Below, one piece after another: positions 54,440 to 62,493 of a stretch of DNA of 64,000 nt (position 1 is the first letter of the stretch; the number at the start of each line of letters is the position of its first letter). Where the stretch lies: contig JABISF010000015.1 in NCBI GenBank assembly GCA_018699935.1, positions 29,698 to 93,697 on the forward strand, in the 5' to 3' direction. The position numbers and the translations under genes are program-made. The stretch comes from Flavobacteriaceae bacterium (GTDB lineage: Bacteria > Bacteroidota > Bacteroidia > Flavobacteriales > Flavobacteriaceae). The notes under the pieces are model-generated. The model did not search any database, was not told the DNA's origin, and worked only from the letters and a program-made list of their open reading frames with translations.

Positions 54440-55585
54440 ATGAAGCGCGGCCTTAGCATACTCCTCTTTTGTATCCTCTTTGTTCAATGCAAGGAAACAA
54501 GACCCCGCAATGCGATTCCCCTTTTTGAGAATGGTCAAGGTGCTTATGCTTGCTATCGCATTCCCGCCATAATAAAGTCTTCGGACGGCAGTCTTTTGGC
54601 TTTCGCCGAAGGAAGAACCAACAATTGTGCAGATTTTGGAGATGTTGATATTCTTCTTCGCCGCAGCTCCGATGGGGGTGCCACTTGGTCGTTGCCCAAA
54701 GTGGTTGCAAGCTTCCATAATTTACAGGCTGGAAATCCAGCTCCCGTAGTAGATCGTCTTGATCCCAACTATCCTGAGGGGCGTATTTTTTTATTTTACA
54801 ATACCGGAGATGTCTCCGAACAGGAACTTAGATTGGGCAAAGGAACACGAGAAGTTTGGTATAAAACCAGTGTTGATCATGGACGCAGCTGGTCGAAGGG
54901 GATTAATATTACGCCGCAAGTACATTTTAATGGGTCCGCTTCACAAGCTGAAAAAGATTGGCGTACACACGCCACAACTCCAGGACATGCGTTACAATTT
55001 GAGAAAGGCAAATACAAAGGACGCCTCTATATTCCCGCCAACCACTCCCAAGGACCGCCCCAAGAAAATTTCAATGAATACCGTGCCTATGGCTTTTATT
55101 CGGATGATCACGGCGGTAGTTGGAATGTCAGTCCCGATGTTGATATTCCCTCCTCCAATGAAGCCATAGGGGTGGAACTTTCCAATGGAACGCTGATGTT
55201 AAACATCCGTGAGCAAAGTGGCCGTTCGCATCTACGTTTGATTGCCCTCAGCACTAGTGGAGGAAGTAGCTGGGAAAAAACCTATTTTGATCCCGCATTA
55301 ATTTCGCCCGTCTGTCAATCCAGCCTGCTTCCTTTTGTTAGCAATCAAGATACCTTATTGATTTATTCTGGTCCCGACAGTCGTGAAAAAAGAGAACGAA
55401 TGTCTCTTAAAATCAGTCCGGATCAAGGAAAAACTTGGAGTCATACCCTCCTGATTGACCCGGGAGCAGCAGCCTATTCCGATATGGTTCAGATCGACCC
55501 AAATCACTTGGGTCTCCTCTACGAAAAAGCCAGCGATGGTATAGTCTTCCAATCGATTTCTAGTAACCGCCTTTTATTGAAATAA
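54440..55585 (+). CDS. GH33-type exo-sialidase, lipoprotein
   Basis: A 381-aa neuraminidase that should remove terminal sialic acid. The lipobox-like LFVQC (C17) suggests surface or periplasmic anchoring. The FRIP-like arginine is R40 in YACYRIPAI, and five Asp-box repeats are visible: SSDGGATWS, SVDHGRSWS, SDDHGGSWN, STSGGSSWE and SPDQGKTWS. NEAIGVELSNGTLMLNIRE and the final YSDMVQI fit the family active-site region. It is paired with a secreted esterase upstream. There is no sialic-acid catabolic gene nearby. Confidence 0.92.
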   Translation: MKRGLSILLFCILFVQCKETRPRNAIPLFENGQGAYACYRIPAIIKSSDGSLLAFAEGRTNNCADFGDVDILLRRSSDGGATWSLPKVVASFHNLQAGNPAPVVDRLDPNYPEGRIFLFYNTGDVSEQELRLGKGTREVWYKTSVDHGRSWSKGINITPQVHFNGSASQAEKDWRTHATTPGHALQFEKGKYKGRLYIPANHSQGPPQENFNEYRAYGFYSDDHGGSWNVSPDVDIPSSNEAIGVELSNGTLMLNIREQSGRSHLRLIALSTSGGSSWEKTYFDPALISPVCQSSLLPFVSNQDTLLIYSGPDSREKRERMSLKISPDQGKTWSHTLLIDPGAAAYSDMVQIDPNHLGLLYEKASDGIVFQSISSNRLLLK

Positions 55586-55604
55586 AAAAAACCACCGAGG
55601 TGGG
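55584..55604 (-). terminator. Intrinsic terminator of the DUF2911 gene
   Basis: On the minus strand CCAC-CTCG-GTGG forms a small GC-rich hairpin followed by a run of eight T, about 20 nt past the DUF2911 stop. It overlaps the end of the convergent sialidase gene. Confidence 0.6.
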
Positions 55605-55626
55605 TCTATTAAGAAGGTGCTGTTTA

Positions 55627-56163
55627 TTAATTTTTGGTAAGCACAACTTTGGTGCGGTAATTTCCCCACCCCATGTGTAGTGCAGCTCCACCATCCACTT
55701 CTTCGAAAGCCATGGAAAAAGCCTCTAAATAATCCCCGCTTTCTTGAATGGGTACATTCACTCTAACGATGTCTTTTGCTGCATCGTAAGAATAGGCACC
55801 CCAAACATTTGTGGCCGTGTTTACAATTATGGTCATTTGTTCGCCATTGGGAATAGCATAAAGAGTATAGGCGCCGGAGGCTAAGGCAGTTCCTCCCAAG
55901 CTCATCGGAGCATACAAGGTCAACTCTGTGGCTTCATTGGCACCCATTCGCCAAACTTTTCCTTCGGGAACCAAACTGGCAATATCTCTTCCTTTTAATT
56001 GAGGACGGCTGTACAACACCCGAGCTGATTTATTGGTTTCGCGATTGCTGGTGGGAAACGTAATTACATCCAAAGGACTAGCATCTAAACCTTTAAATTC
56101 TTGTGCGTGAGCACTTATTGTTGCGACCAATAACAAGCCACACAAATACATTATTTTTTTCAT
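55627..56163 (-). CDS. DUF2911-family secreted protein
   Basis: A 178-aa protein with a signal peptide (YLCGLLLVATISAHAQ) and a DUF2911 domain, recognised from SARVLYSRPQLKGRDIASLVPEGKVWRMGANEATELTLYAPMSLGG and LASGAYTLYAIPNGEQMTIIVN. It is a small beta-rich periplasmic or secreted protein common in this phylum, with no known activity. It stands alone on the minus strand with its own terminator. Confidence 0.9.
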   Translation of the reverse strand: MKKIMYLCGLLLVATISAHAQEFKGLDASPLDVITFPTSNRETNKSARVLYSRPQLKGRDIASLVPEGKVWRMGANEATELTLYAPMSLGGTALASGAYTLYAIPNGEQMTIIVNTATNVWGAYSYDAAKDIVRVNVPIQESGDYLEAFSMAFEEVDGGAALHMGWGNYRTKVVLTKN

Positions 56164-56220
56164 AACATTTGGTTTATAATAATATGTGAATATAAATAAA
56201 ACTGGGTTTTAAAAACTTAT

Positions 56221-57051
56221 TTAATTGTTAAAATTCATTACCGCCCATACGGGGTGGTGATCGGAAGCCCAACGACCCTCGGCGGTCTTAACTTGTGGAT
56301 GTGAAGCAGAAAGCACTTGCATTCCTTGTTGAAAGATATAATCAATTCTTCGTGCGGGTTGCGGATTGCTGCCAAAACCATTGAAAGTTCCATAGGTGGG
56401 ATCTTGAGGACTTAGATTTTCCAAAACATCACCCAAATGCTTTTGAAGTTTTTTGATGGGGGCAGTGTCCGCTGCCAAATTTAAATCGCCCATCAATAGT
56501 ACCGCTTCCCCTTTGGTGTTAAAAGCTTTAATCTTCTCTAACAAGAGCTCCACCGCCATGGCACGTGCTTCCTCGCCTTTATGGTCGAAATGAGTGTTAA
56601 AGACCCAAATCTTTTTCCGGGTTTTTTTGTCTTTAAAATAGCCCCAAGTACAGATGCGTTCCAAAGCAGCATCCCAACCTTTGGAAACCTGATCCGGTGA
56701 TTCGGACAACCAAAAGGTGCCTTGTGCTTTCAATTTAAAGCGTTGGGTTTGAAAGAAGAGTGGACTGTATTCTCCTTTTTCTTTTCCATCCTCTCGACCC
56801 ACACCCAAGGCTGTGTATTGAGGAAGTGCTTGTTTTAAATCTTGCAATTGTTCGTGTACCACCTCCTGCATGCCCAAAAACGAAGGAGCGGATGCGGTAA
56901 TAAATTCAGTCACACGCGCTTTTCTATTTTCCCAAATATCCAACCCATCATTATTGTTTTTGTATCGGATGTTATAGGACAACACCTGAATAGGAGGCTG
57001 GGGTTCCACATTCATAAAGAACAGAAATAAAAAAAAGAGTGCACTGACCAT
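56221..57051 (-). CDS. Secreted endonuclease/exonuclease/phosphatase-fold protein
   Basis: A 276-aa protein with an N-terminal hydrophobic segment (SALFFLFLFFMNV) and the EEP fold: VLSYNIRYKNNNDGLDIWENR, GMQEVVHEQL (metal glutamate), NTHFDHKGEEAR, LMGDLNLAAD (catalytic aspartate/asparagine), RRIDYIFQ and SDHHPVWAVM (final catalytic histidine). Substrates of the family range from DNA to phosphoinositides and sphingolipids. Given export, a nuclease or phosphodiesterase acting outside the cytoplasm is likely. Confidence 0.9.
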   Translation of the reverse strand: MVSALFFLFLFFMNVEPQPPIQVLSYNIRYKNNNDGLDIWENRKARVTEFITASAPSFLGMQEVVHEQLQDLKQALPQYTALGVGREDGKEKGEYSPLFFQTQRFKLKAQGTFWLSESPDQVSKGWDAALERICTWGYFKDKKTRKKIWVFNTHFDHKGEEARAMAVELLLEKIKAFNTKGEAVLLMGDLNLAADTAPIKKLQKHLGDVLENLSPQDPTYGTFNGFGSNPQPARRIDYIFQQGMQVLSASHPQVKTAEGRWASDHHPVWAVMNFNN

Positions 57052-57274
57052 GGAGATATGTTTTTAGTTAAAGATAAAAAACATATTGGAACACTTGGCA
57101 AATGAGATCCATAGTGAAAATGAAAAAAGCTGACTTTTTTATGCATAAAACTCGATTTTAAGTCTTGTTTCTTCGCTTTTTAGTCAAAATAGCTTAAAAT
57201 TGTTGCCGTTTTATGATAAGAAAGCCGTAGTTTTAATTTTCAATTGATTTGAATTAAAAATCCTTAAAGATTTT

Positions 57275-57754
57275 ATGTTTAATAAAGATAATAATAAAAT
57301 AGCCAACCGAGTTGTACTTACTCGTATCGACAAAGACACTTCCATTGTTGGAACCATAACTTCTGCCATTGATATTCGTATTGATGGAACCGTTCGGGGG
57401 ATATTAAAATCCGATCGTAAAATATGTATCGGTGAAAATGGGCGACTGATCGGTAATGCGATTTGTAAAGACATGGATATTTTAGGTACTGTGGAAGGTG
57501 ATGTAGAGGTTGAAAATCGACTACAATTGACTGCCACTGCTCGGTTTCAAGGAGATATTAAAACCGGAAAATTGTCCGTCGAAGCAGGAGCAAAATTTGA
57601 TGGAACCTGTCAAACCTATTGGAAAAAGTCGGATGCTGCTTCCTCCCAAACAACTTCTGAAAAAAGAAGCGCTCAGGATTCAGAAATGGAAGTGACTTCA
57701 AAAAAACAAAAGAATAAAATTAAAGAAGCGGACGAAATTCACGCCTCTTTGTAG
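57275..57754 (+). CDS. Bactofilin-family polymer-forming cytoskeletal protein
   Basis: A 159-aa protein. Residues about 15-115 form a repetitive beta-helix with DTSIVGTITSAIDIRIDGTVRGILKSDRKICIGENGRLIGNAICKDMDILGTVEGDVEVENRLQLTATARFQGDIKT replaced here by its hallmarks IDGTVRG, GTVEGDVE and RFQGDIKTGKLSVEAGA. The N-terminus is short and the C-terminal tail (about 120-159) is charged and disordered. Bactofilins form filaments without nucleotides that set cell shape or place envelope enzymes. No peptidase partner lies beside it. Confidence 0.9.
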   Translation: MFNKDNNKIANRVVLTRIDKDTSIVGTITSAIDIRIDGTVRGILKSDRKICIGENGRLIGNAICKDMDILGTVEGDVEVENRLQLTATARFQGDIKTGKLSVEAGAKFDGTCQTYWKKSDAASSQTTSEKRSAQDSEMEVTSKKQKNKIKEADEIHASL

Positions 57755-57812
57755 TTGTTTTTACAAAATCAATCCTTCAAATTAGTGCATCTTAAATCCT
57801 AAAATAACGCTT

Positions 57813-59174
57813 ATGGAGTACAGACACATTGCTGCTTTGCTACTCTTTATGAGTCTTCTTTTTGCCGGCTGCCAAACCGAGGCAGCGCTGTCGGACGCGC
57901 TTGAGACCTCTGAAGCAACAACAGACGGACCCACCCTCCCTTTGATTTTGATCAATACTTTGGGAAACACCATAGTGGATGAGCCCAAAAACAATGCTTT
58001 TCTTGAAATTTTTAAAGCCGACAGCATTCTCGAAGCCCATGCCATTGGTATTGAATATCGCGGATCCAGCTCACAAGCTTTGTTTGACAAAAAGTCCTAT
58101 GGTTTTGAAACCCGTGACGAAAACAATGAAGACCTTAATGTTCCTTTAGGCGGTTATCCGGAAGAGGAAGATTGGATTTTGTATGGCCCCTATTCCGATA
58201 AAACTTTAGTTCGTAATGTGTTGATCTATCAACTTTCCAATGCCATCGGACGTTACGCCACCCGAACTGATTTTTATGAACTGAAAATCAACGATGACTT
58301 TTTGGGAACCTTTGTATTGATGGAAAAAATCAAACGGGATAAGCATCGCGTGGACATTAAAAAAAATAAAGAAGAAGACATTAGTGGCGGTTATATTTTA
58401 AAAATTGATAAAACTACTGGAGATGGGGATACCTATAATTCCGCGATTTCCTTTCCCTCTCAATTCGACCCGAATGGCAACCCTTCCTCGGCGGGAAAGA
58501 TCCAATTTCTTTATGAATACCCCGATGAGGATGACATCACCGACGAACAAAAAACCTATATACAGCAATATATCCACGAATTTGAAACGCAACTGCTTTC
58601 AGAAAACTTTAGCGACCCAGCACTGGGCTACGCCAAATATATTGATGTTGGGAGCTTTATCGATTTCTTTATTTTAAATGAAATTTCAAAAAACCCCGAT
58701 GCCTACTGCCTAAGTACCTTCATGCATAAAGATCGGGGCGGTTTGCTCAATATGGGACCCATTTGGGATTTCAATATTGCTTTTGGCAATGTCAACTACT
58801 GCGATGGTGCATCGCCCGAGGGATGGAGCTATAAGTTCAATGACTCTTGCCCCAACGATTTCTGGCTCGTGCCATTTTGGTGGAATAGACTTATGCAAGA
58901 CTCCAACTTTACCGAACAATTAAAAACACGCTGGAACACCCTTCGAAATGAAGCTTTATCCACAAATTCAATACTCAATAGACTGCAGGAAAATATTGAT
59001 GTTTTGGAAGCCAACAATGCCGTGGCAAGGAATTACAACCGTTGGCCCATCTTGGGCACCTATATTTGGCCGAACAGTTTTGTGGGGGAAAGTTTTTCCG
59101 ATGAGGTGCTTTTTTTGAAAGAATGGATTCAAGATCGTCTAGCATGGATGGATCAAGCCATGGAGCAGCTTTAG
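57813..59174 (+). CDS. CotH-like protein kinase-fold lipoprotein
   Basis: A 453-aa lipoprotein (SLLFAGC, C20) with the CotH family layout: IEYRGSSSQALFDKKSYGFE, LGGYPEEEDWILYGPYSDKTLVRNVLIYQL, YELKINDDFLGTFVLMEKIKRDKHRVDI, GGYILKIDKTTGDG and MGPIWDFNIAFGN (metal aspartate). In spore-formers CotH phosphorylates coat proteins; in non-spore-formers like this the substrate is unknown. Residues after the lipid cysteine are QTE, then a threonine-rich linker. The next gene encodes a phosphatase-superfamily lipoprotein with a similar start. Confidence 0.87.
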   Translation: MEYRHIAALLLFMSLLFAGCQTEAALSDALETSEATTDGPTLPLILINTLGNTIVDEPKNNAFLEIFKADSILEAHAIGIEYRGSSSQALFDKKSYGFETRDENNEDLNVPLGGYPEEEDWILYGPYSDKTLVRNVLIYQLSNAIGRYATRTDFYELKINDDFLGTFVLMEKIKRDKHRVDIKKNKEEDISGGYILKIDKTTGDGDTYNSAISFPSQFDPNGNPSSAGKIQFLYEYPDEDDITDEQKTYIQQYIHEFETQLLSENFSDPALGYAKYIDVGSFIDFFILNEISKNPDAYCLSTFMHKDRGGLLNMGPIWDFNIAFGNVNYCDGASPEGWSYKFNDSCPNDFWLVPFWWNRLMQDSNFTEQLKTRWNTLRNEALSTNSILNRLQENIDVLEANNAVARNYNRWPILGTYIWPNSFVGESFSDEVLFLKEWIQDRLAWMDQAMEQL

Positions 59175-59228
59175 CATGAAATTTTAAAATTCTCCAAAAA
59201 TCATATACCTTCCATCAAAAATCAGATC

Positions 59229-60341
59229 ATGAGAAAATTTGTCCTTTCTATGAGTTTTTTCGGGTGCCTTACCCTGCTGAATGTGAGTTGTCAAACTGAG
59301 GAAGAAACCCCCAAAGAAGCGCGGGTTATATTAATTACTATGGATGGGCTTCGTTGGAAAGAACTTTTCACGGGAGCTGATTCGCTGCTCATTGCCCATG
59401 CCCAATATGTGCAGGATAGTGCCGCCTTAAAAAGTAAATTTTGGCGAGCGGATCCGCAAGCGCGTCGAAAAGCATTGATGCCCTTTGTGTGGGATTCCAT
59501 TGCCACTTTTGGTCAACTTTATGGGAATCGAGAATACGACAATAAGGTAGATTTGACTAATCAACATTTTTTTTCCTATCCGGGTTATAACGAAATTTTA
59601 ACCGGAACTGCCGACGACAAACGCATCCATTCCAACGACAAAATCAACAACCCCAACATCACTTTTTTAGAAAAAATAGCCTCCCTATACCCCCAACAAG
59701 AAAGGGTGGCTGCCTTTGGAAGCTGGGATGTTTTTCCATTTATAATTAATGAAGAACGATCAAAAATTCCTGTTAATGCTGGATTTGAAATAGCCCACAC
59801 ACTCCCTTTGAGTGAACGCGAAGCATTTTTAAACACCCTCCAAGAGCAAATTCCAAGTCCCTGGGGCTCGGTGCGTTTGGATGCTTTTACCCACCATTTT
59901 GCACTGGAATATCTCCAAAAAAAAACACCCCTTTTGACCTATATCGCCTACGGAGAAACCGATGATTTTGCCCATGACGGTGAATACGATGCCTATCTAG
60001 AGTCGGCGCATACCACGGACGACTTTTTAAAAGACTTATGGGCGTTTACCCAAAAGCATCCGTTGTACAAAAACAACACGCTTTTTTTGGTGACCACCGA
60101 TCACGGGCGGGGAATGAATACCCTTGACAGTTGGAGGAGTCACGGAGCAGCCTTTCCAGAAACCCAACAAACGTGGCTGATGGCTTATGGAAAGGGCATT
60201 GCCCCCAGAGGCGAAATGAAAGAAAAACAACAGTGGTACAACAACCAAATTGCAGCAAGTCTATTAAGGTTTTTAGGTGCAGAAGATCTAGTTACCCCCA
60301 AAATGGGAGCCGCTTTGCCCTTTGTTGAAGCTCCAAAATAA
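59229..60341 (+). CDS. Alkaline-phosphatase-superfamily lipoprotein
   Basis: A 370-aa lipoprotein (LNVSC, C21, then QTEEE). It has the metal-binding start VILITMDGLRWKELF, the region FFSYPGYNEILTG where the serine aligns with the nucleophile of nucleotide pyrophosphatase-like enzymes, YIAYGETDDFAHDGEYDAY and LFLVTTDHGRG. It lacks the CxPxR sulfatase motif, so a phosphatase or phosphodiesterase role is more likely than sulfatase. It lies 54 nt after the CotH gene on the same strand and is convergent with the GH3 gene. Confidence 0.85.
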   Translation: MRKFVLSMSFFGCLTLLNVSCQTEEETPKEARVILITMDGLRWKELFTGADSLLIAHAQYVQDSAALKSKFWRADPQARRKALMPFVWDSIATFGQLYGNREYDNKVDLTNQHFFSYPGYNEILTGTADDKRIHSNDKINNPNITFLEKIASLYPQQERVAAFGSWDVFPFIINEERSKIPVNAGFEIAHTLPLSEREAFLNTLQEQIPSPWGSVRLDAFTHHFALEYLQKKTPLLTYIAYGETDDFAHDGEYDAYLESAHTTDDFLKDLWAFTQKHPLYKNNTLFLVTTDHGRGMNTLDSWRSHGAAFPETQQTWLMAYGKGIAPRGEMKEKQQWYNNQIAASLLRFLGAEDLVTPKMGAALPFVEAPK

Positions 60342-60342
60342 A

Positions 60343-62346
60343 TTAATAGGTCATTCCCTCGTCGAAATGAAATAACGCATAATCAAAGTCTTCTTCATAA
60401 CCCGGCACATCGGCTTTTTGTTGCAAAACAGCTTCCGAGGATTTGGGTGTAGAAAAAGGCATTTTTGCGGTGGGTGCAAAGCCCCCCGTCAACACATCGA
60501 AAAGGGCGTCCGATGTTGCTCCAAATGTGGCCAAAACAGCTTTGATTCCCGAGCTGTTTTCGTTGTAAATTTCATCAATCACCCATGGACTGGTGTAATT
60601 TATAACGACAACCATGGGTTTGATTTTTTGGAGCTGTTGGAGTTCCTCAACAGCAATGGCATTGTCACTCAATTGCAAAGAGATGGGCGTGCCATCGGAA
60701 TCAAAAAGCGACTTGGCTTTGGGAATGATCCATGAAACTACGACATCTGCGGCTTCCGGCTTCGTAACTTGTTCATAGCCTTCGGGCAAAGCAAGTGAAG
60801 TAGCTTCGAAGTTTTTTTGATTCGAATAAAAATAGATTTTGGTTCCTTTTTTTAGCGGGAGTATTTTTTCATTGTCGTGATCTTCATTTCGCAACAACAC
60901 TATGGCTTTTCTATGCGCCAATTGTGCTGCTTTTTGAAATTCCACTTTTCCCACAGTAGCCAAGGCGTTTTCCACCGAAACAAAGGGATTTTCAAACAAG
61001 CCAAGTTCAAATTTTTCAATCAGAAGGCGGGTTACAGAATCATCCACTAGGGGCATTAGCTCGGGGTAGGTTTGAAGGGTTTCAATCAATATAGCGGGAT
61101 CAGCTGTACCCGAAAAAATATTGATTCCCGCTTCAAGGGCTAATTTATAACGCTCGACCAAGCTCAATTGTTCCACCCCCCAAGGCATCATGTGAATGGG
61201 TCCGGTATCAGAATTAATGATTCCCTGAAAGCCCAACTGTTGACGCAATACTTCTTGTAAAATTTTCTTGTTATAAGCATACGCCACTTCCTCGAATTCA
61301 GTAAAAACAGGAAACGAATAATAGGGCATAATAGCACTGGTACCGGCATCTATAGCTGCCTTGAAGGGGATGAGGTTGTTTTCAAATTTTCCGCCTTCAA
61401 AGAGTTCTCTTTTGCCCCATTCAAAATGGGGATCATGACCGTTTTCTACGGCACCACCTCCCGGAAAGTGTTTTGTGGTTAATGCAATTGAGCTGGGGTT
61501 GAGTTTTGGCCCCTGAAAGCCTAAAACAATTTGTTTCATTACTGAAGCCGCAAGTTCGGCGGACTCGCCAAAGGTGCCTTCAATCCGCATCCAACGGGGC
61601 TCTGTGGCCAAATCAGCCATATACATATAGCCTTTGCGCAAACCTATGGAAAGCCATTCTTGACGGGAATAATCGGCAAATTGATAGACCATGGCTTCAT
61701 CTCTTGCTGCAGCAAGACCCAATTCACCGGGCCAAGCTGTAAATTTACCCGCCCCTAAACTCAGCCCTTGAGCTGCACTGGACACCACATGATTTCTCGG
61801 ATTGGAAGCCACCAAAGCGGGAATCGCCAAGGCTTGTTTTTCACACAAGTCTTGCAAATTGTTTTGCCAAGTAGCGAGGATGTCAGCGCTGGTATTGACA
61901 CGAAGTATAAAATGACGCTCGTTTAGTTCCGCAACCCCTTTGGTAGTTCCTGCTGAACTCAACATAGGATGCGCCAACGGCACTTTGGTAAATACATTAT
62001 TGACCATGATTAAATCCTCCTCATTGAAATTACTCGTAATGGGTTCCTCACTCCTTCTTCTTTCAAAGGACCAATCGTTTTCAAGACGGGTTGTACTGAT
62101 CATCATAAACCCCGCTTTTTGCGCTAGATTCATCTGTCCCACCAAATCTTCGGCACGCTGGGTGGCTTCTAATCGCCAATCTTCATAGGGGTCTAATACC
62201 CCATTGCGATTGTGATCTTTAAAAGTAAGTCCATTGGATTCAAGCAAAGGCAAAGCATGGGTCACTAATCCCTTTTGCGTGGGTTGTGGTTCAGATGTTC
62301 CACATCCTAACAAAGAAAGAGTAAAAAGAGTGAGTATATTTTTCAT
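60343..62346 (-). CDS. GH3 family exo-beta-glycosidase, lipoprotein
   Basis: A 667-aa family 3 glycoside hydrolase with a lipobox LLGC (C15). Residues 44-56 (DHNRNGVLDPYED) look like a calcium-binding EF-hand-type loop seen in related exo-glucanases. The (beta/alpha)8 domain has TKHFPGGGAVENGHDPHFEWGK near residue 291 and the nucleophile D380 in IINSDTGP; the second domain has IVLLRNEDHDNEKILPLKKG, VVVINYTSPWVID and PFSTPKSSEAV. This fits beta-glucosidase/exo-glucanase relatives rather than NagZ. It sits apart from the GH29 operon, so a shared substrate is uncertain. Confidence 0.9.
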   Translation of the reverse strand: MKNILTLFTLSLLGCGTSEPQPTQKGLVTHALPLLESNGLTFKDHNRNGVLDPYEDWRLEATQRAEDLVGQMNLAQKAGFMMISTTRLENDWSFERRRSEEPITSNFNEEDLIMVNNVFTKVPLAHPMLSSAGTTKGVAELNERHFILRVNTSADILATWQNNLQDLCEKQALAIPALVASNPRNHVVSSAAQGLSLGAGKFTAWPGELGLAAARDEAMVYQFADYSRQEWLSIGLRKGYMYMADLATEPRWMRIEGTFGESAELAASVMKQIVLGFQGPKLNPSSIALTTKHFPGGGAVENGHDPHFEWGKRELFEGGKFENNLIPFKAAIDAGTSAIMPYYSFPVFTEFEEVAYAYNKKILQEVLRQQLGFQGIINSDTGPIHMMPWGVEQLSLVERYKLALEAGINIFSGTADPAILIETLQTYPELMPLVDDSVTRLLIEKFELGLFENPFVSVENALATVGKVEFQKAAQLAHRKAIVLLRNEDHDNEKILPLKKGTKIYFYSNQKNFEATSLALPEGYEQVTKPEAADVVVSWIIPKAKSLFDSDGTPISLQLSDNAIAVEELQQLQKIKPMVVVINYTSPWVIDEIYNENSSGIKAVLATFGATSDALFDVLTGGFAPTAKMPFSTPKSSEAVLQQKADVPGYEEDFDYALFHFDEGMTY

Positions 62347-62438
62347 CGTGTAATTTAGTATAGAACACCAAAGTAAATAAAAATTGACAAACTTTTCCTC
62401 CTTTGTAGACTAAGAAAACAGTTAATGTTTTTTTTTAA

Positions 62439-62446
62439 TATCTTTG
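62439..62446 (+). promoter_or_regulatory. Putative -7 promoter element of the YHYH gene
   Basis: TATCTTTG fits TAnnTTTG and lies 47 nt before the ATG of the YHYH-domain gene. A -33 element is not clear. Confidence 0.42.
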
Positions 62447-62493
62447 AAAAACCCTCTTATTGAAAACCATAAATTAAGTTATTAACTCCGCAC

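Noticed and set aside
59229..60341. Calling the phosphatase-fold lipoprotein a sulfatase
   Set aside because: It lacks the C/S-x-P-x-R formylglycine motif present in the two real sulfatases.
46717..62346. A complete polysaccharide utilisation locus
   Set aside because: There is no SusC/SusD pair and no dedicated sensor or sigma/anti-sigma regulator in the window, so only a degradative cluster can be claimed.
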